Below, in pieces: positions 33,874-46,649 of a stretch of DNA of 64,000 bases. The DNA lies in assembly GCA_029532415.1 (NCBI GenBank), contig JAQOTA010000001.1:1-64000 (forward strand), given 5' to 3'. The position numbers and the translations under genes were made by a program. This DNA comes from Marasmius tenuissimus (taxonomy: Eukaryota > Basidiomycota > Agaricomycetes > Agaricales > Marasmiaceae). Position 1 is the first letter of the stretch; each line of letters starts with the position of its first letter. The notes under the pieces were generated by a model that had not been told where the DNA came from, searched no databases, and saw only the letters and a list, made by a program, of their open reading frames with translations.

Positions 33874-35100
33874 ATCATACTCGGGAAATACCAGAATCGA
33901 CCAGAGAGGACGAAAGAGCAGTCTCGGTGGCGGTAGACCTCCGGTCCGGGGTCTAGAACCTGCTTAGAACTTAAGATGGTCGTGACATTCCGGGATATGA
34001 TACGGAACTATTTGGTTCTGGGACTAAAAACGTTGTCTAGCCTGAGAATGGTTGCGCTGCAGAACTCGAACGAATAGACCCACCAAAAATGGTCAGAACA
34101 CTTCGCGTGAGCGCGCGCGCGCAACGCCCTTCACGCGATTTCTCCACGGCTGCATGTGATTCCCGAACCATTTTTCCCATCGACGTTTTGACCAACGACT
34201 ACCATCTCGCCGCCATCAATCGGGTTTCCTTCTTCTAAGCCAACAGTAACCCTAAGTATCTGCCAAGCTAATGCTACTGGGAAAATTATGACATGCCTAG
34301 GATACCGCTCTCCGAGTTGAACAGCTCACCGGCGACTCACCGGCATCAGTCCTAACTCGTGCTTCAAGGTGCAGACGAGAGGCGACTATGACGCTTTTTG
34401 GGCTGATTCTCGAGTCTGCACAAGTTATGCTGTGATCAAAGCCTTAGTTCTAACCCCACCCTCTTCTCCCTAATCTCGAAGATGTTTCAGGATACTGTGC
34501 ACGAGGCTACGCCCGGTCACCCAATAACTCCCCTAAACACCGCCAACATAACAGCACCGCTGGCAAGAGAAAACGAACTACAAGTCCCGGGCTCCTCAAT
34601 ACTCTCACTCAAAACGTATCTCGGATTCAATCTCGTGCTCGAGCATCTTTGCCATCATGAGCGGCGGGATTTTCATTCAAATCTTCATCACATCAATGGA
34701 AACCATCACGAATCAAATGTCTCAAGAATCGATATCGCTACGACGCCGTACACCCTGAGACGTTCGAGACCTAGAGCTCGAGCTTGAGAATTCCCATCGG
34801 TTTGCAAGATAAATGTCAGTGAGAACGTTTCCAAAGTTCTGGATGTTAAAACGCGTGGTCACTGGCGCTCCTACGAAGATGCCTACCTCCGAGAGCCCCG
34901 ATATCCCGTTGATATCACCTCATGCTCGAGATGGGATCAAATGCGCTCAAAGCTTTGTCACCGCTCCCATGCAAAGAATGCCGCCTCACAGCCCGGTAAT
35001 CCCGACGCGCATCACGATACACCACACGGTCCGAACAAGGCTCAGGAACAAATGCTTGTAGCAGTTTCTTTGACACGGCATGTATTGCCTTGGAGTATGT
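33874..35100. other. Intergenic region, no gene seen
   Basis: It contains a short (GC)n run at about 34110-34120 (GAGCGCGCGCGCGC) and two plus frames of 101 and 82 codons (34482-34787, 34813-35061) without recognisable domains. Confidence 0.4.
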
Positions 35101-35193
35101 CTCGTCGATAGTTCCTCACCGGTGGCCATGGTATCAGTGATTAGCTGACACATCCATACTCATTGGTTTCACAAAATGTATCACGGGAAGTCA

Positions 35194-35199
35194 TATAAA
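35194..35199 (+). promoter_or_regulatory. TATA box of the SRPASP secreted-protein gene
   Basis: CATATAAAGCCC lies about 145 bases before the ATG at 35343. It is the only TATA-like word in the immediate upstream region. Confidence 0.4.
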
Positions 35200-35342
35200 G
35201 CCCCCACATCGAATGAAGGAGTTCTTCAGACTGCGTCTCCCATCTCACCCACTCTCTTTTTCTTCCAAGTTCGTTCTGAGAACGTTCTTCATACCTCTCT
35301 CGTCAACCCAACACCAAGACACGTCCTTTGTTCGATCACAAC

Positions 35343-36562
35343 ATGCATTACTCTCGGTACCTGCAAATCTTCGCGCTTCTCCTGGTGATCTTCTGTCTCG
35401 TTGATGCTGCTCCAGCGGTGCGTGTGAATAATATACGCTCTCCGCGCATTACTGACCAATCCTTCCACGTGAACAGAAAGCGAAACCAAAGACTGTTGCT
35501 AAGAAGACTTCTGTGAAGAAGACCCCGGCCAAGATACCCGCCTCACGCCCTGCATCACCTGTTTCTCGTCCTGCATCTCCCGCTGGGAAAGTAGCTACCA
35601 AGAAAAAGACGACTTCACCTCCACCATCTCGCCCTGCGTCGCCCGTTGGGAACACATCCACTAAGGGGAAAGAGAAGGCAAAGACTCCGCCACCGTCCCG
35701 TCCCGCTTCTCCTGCTAACGGTCAGTCTGGGGCTGCCGATACGCCGAAGACTGGTACCCAAACCCCAGCGAATGATGCATGTGCTGCGAAGACCACCTGC
35801 GAAAGCTGCCGTACGTTTAGCAATATTCCGCTCAAGAAAACCTAAACTGAGCTTCAGCTCTCATAGTCAAAGCGAAATGTGAATTCGATGTCAAGGGAAA
35901 GAAGTGCTTCGCCAAAGGTACAACACCTCCCGCCGGAGCTATTGTGGCGAAGGGTCAGCCAGTTGCGGGGCAATGCAAGAAGGCAGCTGCTCAGCTTGCG
36001 TCCGAGGTACCTATACAACTTTGACTTCACTTCACATTGATGTCTCCTTACTGACGAGGGTTATTTTTGTCAGAGTGGTGCTGCTCCCGCATCTAAGATA
36101 ACAGACCTCGAGTTCCAGCAGGCTGCCCAAGCAGCCTTTGGGAGACTTCAACGACATGTTCTAGGCACGAGCGAAGGGGGTGAACCCACATCCGGTAGAC
36201 ATCTTGCATCATCATTCGTCAAATTCCCCGAGAACCTCCAAAACTACCAACGCAAGAGTAACGCGGAGACGGGCCTTTCGCAGTTCACGAAGACGAAGGG
36301 AGAGGGTCCATCAAAGAAGACCACATGGGATGATGATCTCAAGCAGTATAGCGCCGCCGACGTTCGTAGCGTCTGCCAGCGTGCACTCGAGGCTGTGTTG
36401 AGGTTACAAGATTCGAAGACTTTGAACCCGACTAGTATTACTTCAGTATCGGTCAGACCCCCGGGGAAGAATTTCAACATCTGCGTTACGGTACAAGGAA
36501 TCACGAGTGTCTTCCCAAAGAACACAGCCAAGGCCAGTGCTGCTTCGGGACAGAGGTGCTAA
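35343..36562 (+). CDS. Secreted protein with SRPASP repeats and Cys-containing C-terminal domain
   Basis: Four exons (35343-35417, 35477-35810, 35858-36006, 36074-36562) give 348 residues with correct phases. The N-terminal signal peptide is YLQIFALLLVIFCLVDAAPA. The mature N-terminus is Lys-rich (KAKPKTVAKKTSVKKTPAK), then has five SRPASP units (ASRPASPVSRPASPAGK, PPSRPASPVGN, PPPSRPASPANG) separated by Lys/Thr spacers. A folded-looking part follows with CAAKTTCESC, CEFDVKGKKC, AGQCKKAA-like and, after the last intron, a globular C-terminal half (TWDDDLKQYSAADVRSVCQR then ALEAVLRLQDSKTLN) ending in a Cys. The repeats are candidate O-mannosylation or kinase-type S-P sites (inference). I do not recognise the family. 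Codon and splice structure look intact. Confidence 0.75.
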
Positions 36563-38760
36563 AGATGGTGTGTATCAGAGCACTGCGGTGAGGGGATGGT
36601 AGCCCGTCTCAGAGGATTGACTGGGAAGGTTGGATAGAACTTGAAAGTACGGTTGGACGCAGTATGATTAGTAGATAGGATACCTTGTGGACCCGGTAAA
36701 GGCCAGAAGTGAATGAACCACTCATAACTATCAAACACTAACAGAAAGGAGGGTACAGCACAGGCTTTGATTATTCTGTCGCTTGGATCAACAAGAGTTT
36801 TAGTTGCACAATTCGTATGTGGTGTAGCTTTAACGGTGGCCGCGGTCGTGTAACACGACGATTTTAGGCAAGAGGCGTCGCCAATTCATATCTTGGACAT
36901 ATATGGCAGGGGGGGGGGGGCTGACAGCTGGCTGCCACTGACTGTATAGGAAATGATCAGCCTCGATATATGTTCGTTTTTGTAGCAGCAACACGGTGCA
37001 ATGCATTATACGCACCCATAAAATATACAAATCAACACCTGAATTGTCTTTCAATGATAGCTTCTCACGATATTCTGGATTCTCACATCGAGAGTTGGCT
37101 GAGGAAGGTTGAGGGAGTGTCCACATGGAAATAACCTTTGATGCATCTGATGTGCGCCGCTATAGCCAGTTAGACACCTTTTCACAAATTTTTGCCCGGG
37201 ACTTTCACCAACGCAATACCTATGATTCATCTTCTGAGAATAGCTTCCAAATAGACTACTAATATATAAACTCAGGCTGCCTCAAAATGCTCAAAGGAGA
37301 GACCGAAAATATAACGAAGATATGAGGAGAGGAAGGAGACTGACCATAGAATCTGCGCCGCTGTCAAAAATTCTTCGGATATCAGACTCTCGCGCCGGCC
37401 CACGCGACCATACCTACGTTCTAGATCTGAATCGGCGACACCTCTTGATTTTAGGTGCGCCGCGCAGGTCGGGAGACGGACACCGAAACTCACGTACCTC
37501 ACGTGCTCACGTGCTAGTAGATCATTTTCGGCGGGACAGCAGTTTCCCCGCGGCTTCACCTATAACATAGCAACAAGCTACAGCACAGCTGGGGGGTACC
37601 TACAATTCATCCAATCAGTATTCAATACTGTACTTCTAACACCGTTCAAAATCCTTGAAAATTTGTTTTTCCCACTCTCCCCACGAACCACGTCTTGGCC
37701 ATCGCCGAGCCACCGAAATGAACATCGGGCCGTTGGACAACAGATCTATGTCATAAATCGTCTAGGACAGGTCCGACAGACTCGTGCATTCTCACTAAGT
37801 ACATTGTTTATCCTTGCGGCGAATGCTGCAGAATCCGCCAACCCACTCGTACGCATATACATGTAACGCCACGCTCGGATCGCCCTCGCGCGCAATCCAG
37901 AGTTCACGATCATGACGAATTTATGTTCAAATCACGTCGATGACTTCGGGCTCGCGTCTGTTACCTCCGACGTACAGCTTGGGCCTTTTTCCACCCTCCC
38001 GTGCTCCGATCAAGCAATCTATCAAAGTGTCCCTGCTCCTCTCCCCCGACCTAACTCAATTGTGGGTTGCTTAGTATCAGGAAGATCCACATTTTCCGGA
38101 AGCCGTTCCGGCTGTTCACCCGGTCTTGCAGGTCTTGCTGACCAGCCCACAAGGCCAATGGTTTAGAGCTTCGTACTGCTCATTGCTGTAGACGACCAGG
38201 GAAATTACCTCGTACAACTTGATTGATGTACAATAGCTACCGTGGGCATGGCGGATGGTTATAAAAATCTGAGGGACTTTGAATCAGACCTCTCCACGAA
38301 TTCGCGGAGCATGGCACAAGCACTGTGTTGGGCACTGTGCACCAACGTTACGAACCAAATTACCTATCTGTGAGAAATAGACGCTAGTACGTCTCCTTGT
38401 CAACGGACTGTGACGGACGCGGATTGAAAAGTAGGATGGAATCAGGGTTTAATTAACGTATCAATAAACGCTTGGAGGTGCGGTCTTTTCTCGACACCTC
38501 ACTCGGAGACTCCACGTGCCCTATAATTCAGGCAACAGAACAGGAGGCATACCCAGCTACTTAGTTATGTTCGTGGCGATGTCCCTGCCGCACTTAGAGA
38601 CTAATGCTCTCCAGTAGAATTCTCGGCCATCGCTCACGTCGCCGCCTTTCATTATGGAGTCCGATGGAACTTGATCAGACAATTTTTTTAAGGGCCAAAG
38701 GATATGCGCAGGATATATATCGCCCTAGGAGACCAGAGCCCTGTCTCAGAGTCAACTAAC
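36563..38760. other. Intergenic region with a long G tract
   Basis: A homopolymer run of 13 G at about 36908-36920 is the main landmark. Frames up to 98 codons occur on both strands without support. Nothing else stands out before the C2H2 gene. Confidence 0.45.
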
Positions 38761-39760
38761 ATGAACAACAGTAACTCAAGGTTAGCCTCAAGTCTTTCCT
38801 AGTGACACGGTTTAATCTGACCCGATTTCAGGAATGATCGTCAAATTGAAGAACAATACGAGCTTCCTCACTTGATAGCTGGACATCAAGGTCAGCTATC
38901 TCATTGGGAGATCAGCGCACCAGGAGCTAACAGTCAGCCTGCTCAAGCCCAAGCTCACCACCAGTCGAGTTTCTATGCTACTCCTTCATCTAATGCCCCA
39001 GTCTACGAACCCACACAAACTCTTCATTGCGGCTTTAATAATCAGACTGTACATCAACCACCTTCTCAATATTCATCCTTTGGACTTGCTGCTCCTATTT
39101 CAGGGTACGGATTTCTTCAGATGCACCCGGAATGGCATAACTAAATTTCCGTTGTTTGTGTCAAATCAGGACTCAGGTTGGCCGCCTCCCTCCTCAGTCT
39201 TTTCCGGATGGGACACGCCCATACTTGGAGTATTCCCACAGCTTCGACCAGATCAGGTCACGTCATGAGTTCGGCGGGTACGCCGACCCCACCCCATCCC
39301 ACTTCCTCAATGGCAACCAAGTCTCTGCTGGCCAGGACGGTTTCTATGGCCCTGATACCGTTCAACCGGATCGACAGTCAAACCGTGTTGAACATCCAGT
39401 CAATACTAACTATAACACCGGGATAGGTCGTTCCCCTCACGACTTTGAGCCGGGAGGTACCAACACCCTTCGCCCAGTAGGCTCAGCAGCCAACACCGAG
39501 GCGGCGATAGGAAATCGCAGAAATAGACCGGTATACTTTTGCAACGTTCCCGGATGTACGTCACAAGGGTTCACACAGAGACACAACTATGAATGTGAGT
39601 CTTGGTTGATTTGAAAGCTTTGCATTTGCTCAGCGACTGGCTTTCAGATCACATTCGATCTCATATGGATAACAGACCTTTTGTGTGTGACGACTGTGAG
39701 CGAGGTTTCAACTCCCGATCGGATCTAAACAGACACATTCGGAGAGTACACGAGGCATGA
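38761..39760 (+). CDS. C2H2 zinc-finger protein (two fingers at the C-terminus)
   Basis: Four exons (38761-38780, 38832-39104, 39170-39594, 39648-39760) give 276 residues. The N-terminal two thirds are low-complexity, rich in Gln/Ser/Pro/Asn/His (for example ANSQPAQAQAHHQSSF), typical of a regulatory region. The last 55 residues carry two fingers. Finger 1 is C-x4-C-x13-H-x3-H (CNVPGCTSQGFTQRHNYEYH then IRSH), split by the last intron. Finger 2 is C-x2-C-x12-H-x4-H (CDDCERGFNSRSDLNRHIRR then VH), linked by MDNRPFV. The layout resembles fungal DNA-binding C2H2 regulators with terminal tandem fingers. Finger 1 is slightly non-canonical (no Leu, one extra residue before the first His). The target is unknown. 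Confidence 0.8.
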
Positions 39761-42209
39761 GTCGTGTTGAACTTCGACAGTTGATCTGTCTGAGCGGGCC
39801 TGGCGTCCCGAGGCTAGTCTCGTGTATAATATCTAAGTAGTCTCACTTAGTACTTCCTATTACTTGAGCTTTGATATAGAGATCACGGACAACAGCAGTG
39901 CTGTACCGACTTACAATAGATTTAGGTTTGACCAGCGAAGTCAGGACGGGAACGAGGTCGTTTCACATCTCCTCAATCTATCATTACTGAATCAGCTATT
40001 TAAAATAACTCCTTTCTCCGAGCAAGGTACTCCCTTCCTTACGTGTGTTACTTTCAACGGCGTTGAACCACTGTTATTCATCGTCATGTCTACTGTGTTC
40101 AGATCTCTCAACGAGTATGTGGAGGGCGGAGATGATGATCTAGTAACTCTCAATGTCAGCACCCCGTTACCCGTCCAATACTTTCGCAATACCGCTACCC
40201 TACTCTTGGTGCTGTGGTTGTGCTGGCGGATATATCAACCAACTTGTGTCAACAGGGCAATTGGGAGCTCTCATCCAAAGATACCGTGAGACAAGATAGT
40301 CCCCTTTGAGGCCGGAGAACTAGCCTCCAAGTATCCCATTGCTTTGCGTGTATTCCTGGTGATGTTCCTCGAATAGTCGACGTCTATGTTGAGCCAGCAC
40401 ACTGCCAGACTTCCTACACAAACCCGACTTTAGGATATCCCAATCGGATCCATTGTAAATATAGGGAGAAGTGATGCCCGGAGAAACTCCGCTCATTCAG
40501 GAAGTGATCGTCGTCTGACCTAAGAGAGCGGCGAAGGGGCGGTTTGTAAGTTCCCTTTCAAAGCCGGTACTTTGCCGGTAGGCAGTCACTTGCAGTCACC
40601 TGTCAGATTGAGCGTGACTGGGTGACATTACTCTCTTTTTCCCAAACGACGACTGTCAGAGTTTCTCATCTACACCACTCGTAATAAGTACTAAAACCTA
40701 GGGAAATTGGCTCGGATTCTCGGGATCGGTACGCTATTACCAAAAATACCATTCTCATCGCAGCTCAATTAGTGCCTGTGCTAACGTTCACGAATCCCTA
40801 GTTCCAGGCTCCTCGGTACTACGTTGTGATACAACCAGTCTTGAACCTGCCCACCATCAGGCGTCTACATTGCTTAGATATTTTCAATGCAGCTATGCTC
40901 AATTGCTGCAATTACATGCCCGTTACTCAGTGAACCTGAGAATCTCCGCCGTTCTTCACATCGACCAAACATAGTCGAGATTACGGCAGAAGGAATGTCT
41001 CGTTGAAGAGAGGAGCATCGGAATTGGATTTGCCTCCTTGACCTCCTCGCCATCTCAATGCTGGAAATTTCTCATCATGCTATGTTGTGGCTGGCACGGA
41101 TATTCTCATCGAAGATATCGGATCTCAGTGAAAGCCTTCGCAGGGGTAAAACGAGCGATGTTATTTGAGAAGAATCAATATGGGATCCAAAGCTCTTCCC
41201 GGCCCTGTTATTTCTTATGAGGCCGGAGCCTGGATAAAGTCTCAAAAGATTGAATCTCACCGTGAAGCCGTTGGAACGAAGCTGTATAGCTACGTCCTTG
41301 AGACAACGTGTGCAGTAGGTAATCCTTTTTTGCTACCAATCTCGATACTTACTGTTTCATGGGGTACTATTTAGCCTGTCATCAGCCATCGTTACCATGA
41401 AAAGCTCCGGGCGCAGGTTTTCGGTACAAAGGTGTGTTCGGTACCTCTAAGCTTTTGGTACGTTCCATCCGATCGACTCTTAAGGGTTTCAACGCTTCTA
41501 GCTTCCATTTACTGGGTTCTGGACCTGTCAATCTTGTTGCAACCCCGAAGCTGCCCATGACCCGTTATGGATTTTCTTTCGGACGAAACCTCACCTTCTC
41601 TATCCTCCAGCCTTCTCTTGAAGTTTCACACAGTGCTCTGGAGGCTTGATCCCAAGTTGTGGCCCCTAAACTCGATTGTGTCCAATATCTAGTTTACCCT
41701 CGCGGACACAGGTAGCAAAAGACCGCCCAGTCTGCAGCGCCGTGTACTCTATCCCGACCCTGACAGACGAATTATATATGGGCTTACCAAAAACACCGGG
41801 TTGTGATGACGATGAAGCGGTTCAATTGAAAGAAACGAAAGCAGTTCTCCTGAAGGCAGTACTCTACGTGAGTTGGTGAGTACGCTACCTTCCTCGTATC
41901 GTTCTACGAACTCACTATATGTGAAGTGGTCCCGGCCTAAAAGAGGTATCACGCCCTACAAGGCTGGCAATAAAGGCTTTATGAAAAGGACGCCTATTGT
42001 GCAGAGCTCTTGTGTACCGTGGCACGTGGCAATAAACAAGCTCAGGACCCATCATACCCGGTCTGAGCATAGCTTGGCTTGGCGAAGTGACGGGCATATA
42101 TGCTGGCACTTTTGAGCATGAATACTGTTCAATCAACTTCCATCCACTTCCCCCCGACTCTCCTTCAACGATTCGACTGGTTCGATTCGCTCACTAAGTA
42201 CTCCCCATT
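39761..42209. other. Intergenic region, no supported gene
   Basis: Many short frames are present. A plus segment at about 41170-41370 (MGSKALPGPVISYEAGAWIK) and others are open but isolated. Scattered TAATTAG and TATTAC words are unremarkable. I see nothing to annotate as a gene. Confidence 0.4.
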
Positions 42210-42976
42210 ATGTTTCCTAAAACCTCTCTCTTCTTCGCCGCTCTCTCCCTCCTCTCGTTCACGAATGCCGCGGTACTCATCACTCGACAAGAACTCAACG
42301 CCGTCTTGAACGAACACAATACCTTCCGTGCACAGCACGGTGCTGCTCCGCTCGCGTGGAGCAATAATCTCGCGAAAGCTGCCCAGAACTGGGGTAGTCG
42401 GTGCGAATTCAAACATTCTGGAGGCGCCGTCGGACCTTTCGGTGGTAAGCTTCATCATACTTCTCCTTAGACACTGCCTGACTGAATTTGACGTTGTATA
42501 GAAAACCTAGCGGCCGGTGCTGGTGGCGGCTACAAGCCTGTCGACGGTGTCAAGCAGTGGAATGCCGAAGTCAGTAAGTAATAAGTTCCGCCACCGCTCG
42601 TTCTTTTTTTCTGAGGTCTGATCGTGTACCACAGAGGATTACGATCCCAAAAACCCCCAATTCTCCCACTTTACGCAGGTGGTATGGAAGGCCACAAAGG
42701 AGGTCGGGTGTGCTGCTGTTCAGTGTGGGGATAAGATATTTGGACCAGACTTCAAGGTACGTTTTCGGTTGATGTTCACCTTCGTAATCGTGATAAACCG
42801 ATGGCCTTGTTGTGTTGACACCTCGTTTACTATTTGTAGGATTCGACGTACCTTGTTTGTGAATATAGTCCGCCGGGGAACGTTATTGGCCAGTTTGCGT
42901 ACGTGCTTCTTCTTCGCTGTCTATTGCTCCAGGTACTCATCTTTCTGCTTGTGATAGCGAGAACGTCCAGAAATGA
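42210..42976 (+). CDS. Secreted CAP-domain protein (PR-1/PRY-like)
   Basis: Five exons (42210-42444, 42502-42573, 42635-42756, 42840-42898, 42958-42976) give 168 residues. The signal peptide is KTSLFFAALSLLSFTNAA. The CAP fold shows LNAVLNEHNTFRAQHGAAPL, the AKAAQNWGSRCEFKHSGG stretch, FGGENLAAGAGG (the GENLA motif), VKQWNAE, the signature FSHFTQVVWKATKEVGCAAV, and the second signature YLVCEYSPPGNVIGQF. His and Glu residues of the CAP cavity are kept (HNTFR, CEFKHSG, GENLA, FSHFTQ). Yeast Pry proteins of this family bind and export sterols. Fungal members are also expressed at fruiting or host contact. The length is minimal, with no linker domain. It appears intact. Confidence 0.9.
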
Positions 42977-45900
42977 GGAGAGGGTACCACTGTCAGAGAC
43001 AGATCCCCGAAGAGATGATTTTACGAAATAGTGTCTGTCGTTACAAGGCCTAATACAATTTTATGAATCATGTCATTTACTAGTGCGAGCGCTGTATCTG
43101 GTCGCCCTCGAGGATGTAATGTTATTGATCTCAACACATCCTGATGACGCATCAGCAATGGGCGAGTTTCCAGAACCTCGAGCAACTTTCCGGTTCAAAT
43201 GTGTCAGGACGGACGGGTTTCCCAGTTGTAGCACTTCCTTGCTTACGAGTTACAATGGAACGGCAAAGTACTAAAATTGTCGCGCGTTCCAGCGATTGCT
43301 CCACCATTTCTGCGCTTTAGGCGGTGAGTGCGGTATCTGTAAAAGTATTTGCTATACTGAGCCGAGCTTGTCAATGTTTTCGTCATCCTACTTTCGAAGT
43401 CTGGCTGGAGGTGCTCGTACGTGTTTTCTGGTATGAATTTTTCGGTTATATGGCTCTGCCCCACGCCCGTTCTTAATACGCCACTACTGTATGGACAAAG
43501 AAAGTGGTCCCGAGGATCCCGGAGTCCGGACCAGAGACTATTTCCCGGAGATAACTCCTGTTTTGGCTTACTGTGGCCACCATGATCCCCCAAAATAGCT
43601 TGGTAGGGCCCATGCATAGACGATTCATGGCACTCTCGGCTCAAGGTATTTGTGTGGCGGGTTATTGAGGCGGAGAATGAAGGTTGTCGGAGCCCACAGC
43701 TTGTTGGTTGAAGTTCTCAACCAATCAATCAAAGTTTGGACTTGAACCAACTCTTACCACCTCTCCGTCTTATCGAATAGTCGACCGTAAACCTCCCTGC
43801 CACATTTTTGGCCTGATCATAGCAACATGAATCTAGTGACTCGGACTGGCTCATACATCTTGCTACCTGCTCTCAGAGCAACGTGGGTCGTCTTCGCTGC
43901 TAATCTCTTTGCACGTTCTCTCTCTGACTGTCGAAGGTTGTCAGTTCACCTTGGAGCGGAAAACAACGCGTCGACGAGAATCAGTATGACAAGTGGAACG
44001 TAAAACTTACCGCCTACGATTTAACCGCTCTCCAAAACGGTAATCTAATTATCGATCCTTTTACGGGATACACTTCGAGAATTCCTCCTACAAAACCGCC
44101 CGCCGAGGTTATTCAAGTAGAAGTCATCGATCTTACATTGAGCCCTTCGCCCACCAGGGATCGGAACAAGGAATCATCGGCATTTCCTAGCTTCAATTCA
44201 TGAATTCCTCATACCGCTGATCACATAGCGTTCACCAGTAACCAAGTGGAGTTACCGTACTACTCATCCGATACGGCTCTTCGATATGATGCTACTCATC
44301 GACCTCGGGAAATATCGAACTCCTTCGTGACGATTCCATCGGTTTCCGTTACGAACTCGTCTTAGTCGCGTTTCACCGAGAGTCGGGTCACCAGGGGGCG
44401 CCTTCCTGGCCCTCGACTTCGAGAATCTGCTTTGAAGCAGATGTTCGTGAGCCGCAAATTCACCCTTCGAACCATTTCCATCTACCCAACTCGCAGCCTC
44501 GAGCGGCTCATCGTAGTAACTGCTACTTATCAGGATATCTCCTCATTTGTGAATTCGTGGAAGGCCTAGGCTGTGGGCATATGCTATGTCATTTTTTTTA
44601 GCCCTATTAGGGCCGCTATGTACGTACCATCATCTATGATTCGTCGAATCGTGATTGAGATTTCCACAGCTGGAGAACACAAGGAAATCTGAACCTGATA
44701 TGACCTGCGCTTGATGAATCCGGTCCGGTGTACGAGATACGAGAGAGCAACCCCCAAACCCGATCTTGTACGCGCATGAGGAACGGAAAGACCACTACCC
44801 TTATGTCCCGGCGGTGTGGCAATAGAGATGTGCGGGTTGGCAAGTAAAACAATACCAACACCGCTCGATATAAGGGCACGGGAATGACCCTTTGGCAAAC
44901 AGTCACTTGCGGAAAGAGCTTGTAATCGAGCGAGCGCTCAGATTTACGCACCTGACGTGCATCACCAATGGCATGCCCTGCGAATACGGAATCAAAATGC
45001 TGCTTGTGCGATCAAGACTGATCAAGAGCACCCAAAATACCCAAGACAGCTTCCGTAAATAAGCCACAACATTGAACGGGAGTATGTGAAATGTGCCTGT
45101 GGGAAGGAGTTCATCAGCATCATGCAGCGTTGCGAACGCAGGTCATGGCACACTACCAATTGAACGTGGGAAGCAACTCCCATCCCTGCTGACAATGAGT
45201 CGTATCCGACACTGTACGTTCTGATTTGTGCTAGACACGTCCTTCCATCTCGATCATGAGCGACGCAATGAACGGGCGCAACTACTAGTGATGACTGTTG
45301 ACCAGGAATGATGAGCCGGGGATCATTTGAGTTATTACTCTTTCTGCTTGCGACGTAACAGAAAACGCCGCCAGTACTCGGTCACTCAATTTCCAGACAG
45401 CTGTATCAGGCATTCATAAAATAACATAAGCGGATATGGGGAAATGAGGGAAAGTGAAGATGGATGGATGGATAAATGACCGTTGTTGAGCGTTCAAACA
45501 GCGGTAGAAAGTATTTCGAGCCTTGTAAATTTTTTCAAACATGATGTCTGTGGCAATGAGAGTGGCTGCGAACGACTGGCCACCATGAAACCTAATCTGA
45601 TTCATCAAACAAACAGCAAATGCTCGTAGATCTCGAACCGAAGACTGGTTATCGAGAAAAAGTATCGCTAAACTACGAGAGCTGATTGAATCGACATTGT
45701 TAATGAGGTCGTCCACTGAAGTAACCGCTCACGATTAAGGCGAAGTGCCAAACAGGATCCCTCCGTTTCGGTTCCGCTAAAATACCCTCCACATTTTCAA
45801 ACCACCGTTCTTTGTCTCGGCGTCGTCTACACGCAAGCCAATTGGGTAGATCTCAACTCGCCTTCAAGTAGCCGATGGCACTGAACCCTCCGTCCGAATC

Positions 45901-46224
45901 ATCGCTATTGTCCAGGGCCTACACTATTTAGTAAAGTGAAACGGACAGAGCTATTAATTTACTTACTTCGCCTGCAATATGCCTGGAGTCCACTCACCTT
46001 TGCCCATACAGCTATTTGAGAGACTGTAGGGTCTCGAGAGGGCATTTTCGGTTCAAAAGCGAGTTTGATATCCGGACCGTCAGACTCCGGCTTTCTCTGA
46101 TGATTCACTCGAGTAAGCACGGTACGATCCATTGACGTGAACAGTTAAAGAGCTTTGAGAGAAACCCGCGGACGATGGTGGTAGAAAACTGAAGAACAAA
46201 AAATTACGGAACTAGAATGACTTC
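42977..46224. other. Region with one coding-like fragment, otherwise no gene seen
   Basis: At about 43937-44202 (plus) an open frame preceded by an AG acceptor reads VVSSPWSGKQRVDENQYDKW then VKLTAYDLTALQNGNLIIDP and ends FPSFNS. It looks like a terminal exon, but no partner exon or family is recognised. Minus frames at 44584-44951 and 45414-45716 (MDDLINNVDSISSRSLAILF) are isolated. Confidence 0.3.
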
Positions 46225-46384
46225 GGGCCCGTTCGGTAAAAAGTTACCGGTAAAAGATATCGTGATAATCTTCCTTATATGGAAGGAGAACAATGATTTT
46301 AGCGTGTTTTGTGGCTCGCTAATGACAATTTTTGCGACTTCTCCTTCCAAATTAGGGAATATATCACTTTTTACCGAACAGCCC
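46225..46384. mobile_element. 160-bp hAT-like MITE
   Basis: The left end GGGCCCGTTCGGTAAAAAGT and the reverse complement of the right end, GGGCTGTTCGGTAAAAAGT, form terminal inverted repeats of about 19 bp. The start GGGCCCGTTCGG is like hAT-type TIRs. Internal segments AATCTTCCTTATATGGAAGG and CTTCTCCTTCC extend the palindromic character. TTC lies on both flanks (46222-46224, 46385-46387), shorter than the 8-bp duplication expected for hAT, so the superfamily call is tentative. It has no coding capacity. Confidence 0.6.
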
Positions 46385-46649
46385 TTCGTCACAAGGTCAT
46401 GCCTCGCATCACAAATGATAACGTGTCTTGTGTTTCTCTCGAATCATCACGACCGCTCTCTCAAGCTCACTCTGGCTTTAATCTCTGCTCGGCTGCAGGA
46501 TCTATCAATGAATGGCAACTGGTCCTGGTGAACCACAAGCACTCAAGACGGATGCCTTGGTAACCCGTCGGCCATGACCTCACCCTCCATTGCATGTCAG
46601 CGCTCCAGCCTTCGGACACCACCTCCTGATGAGCCAGCATAGTCAAACT

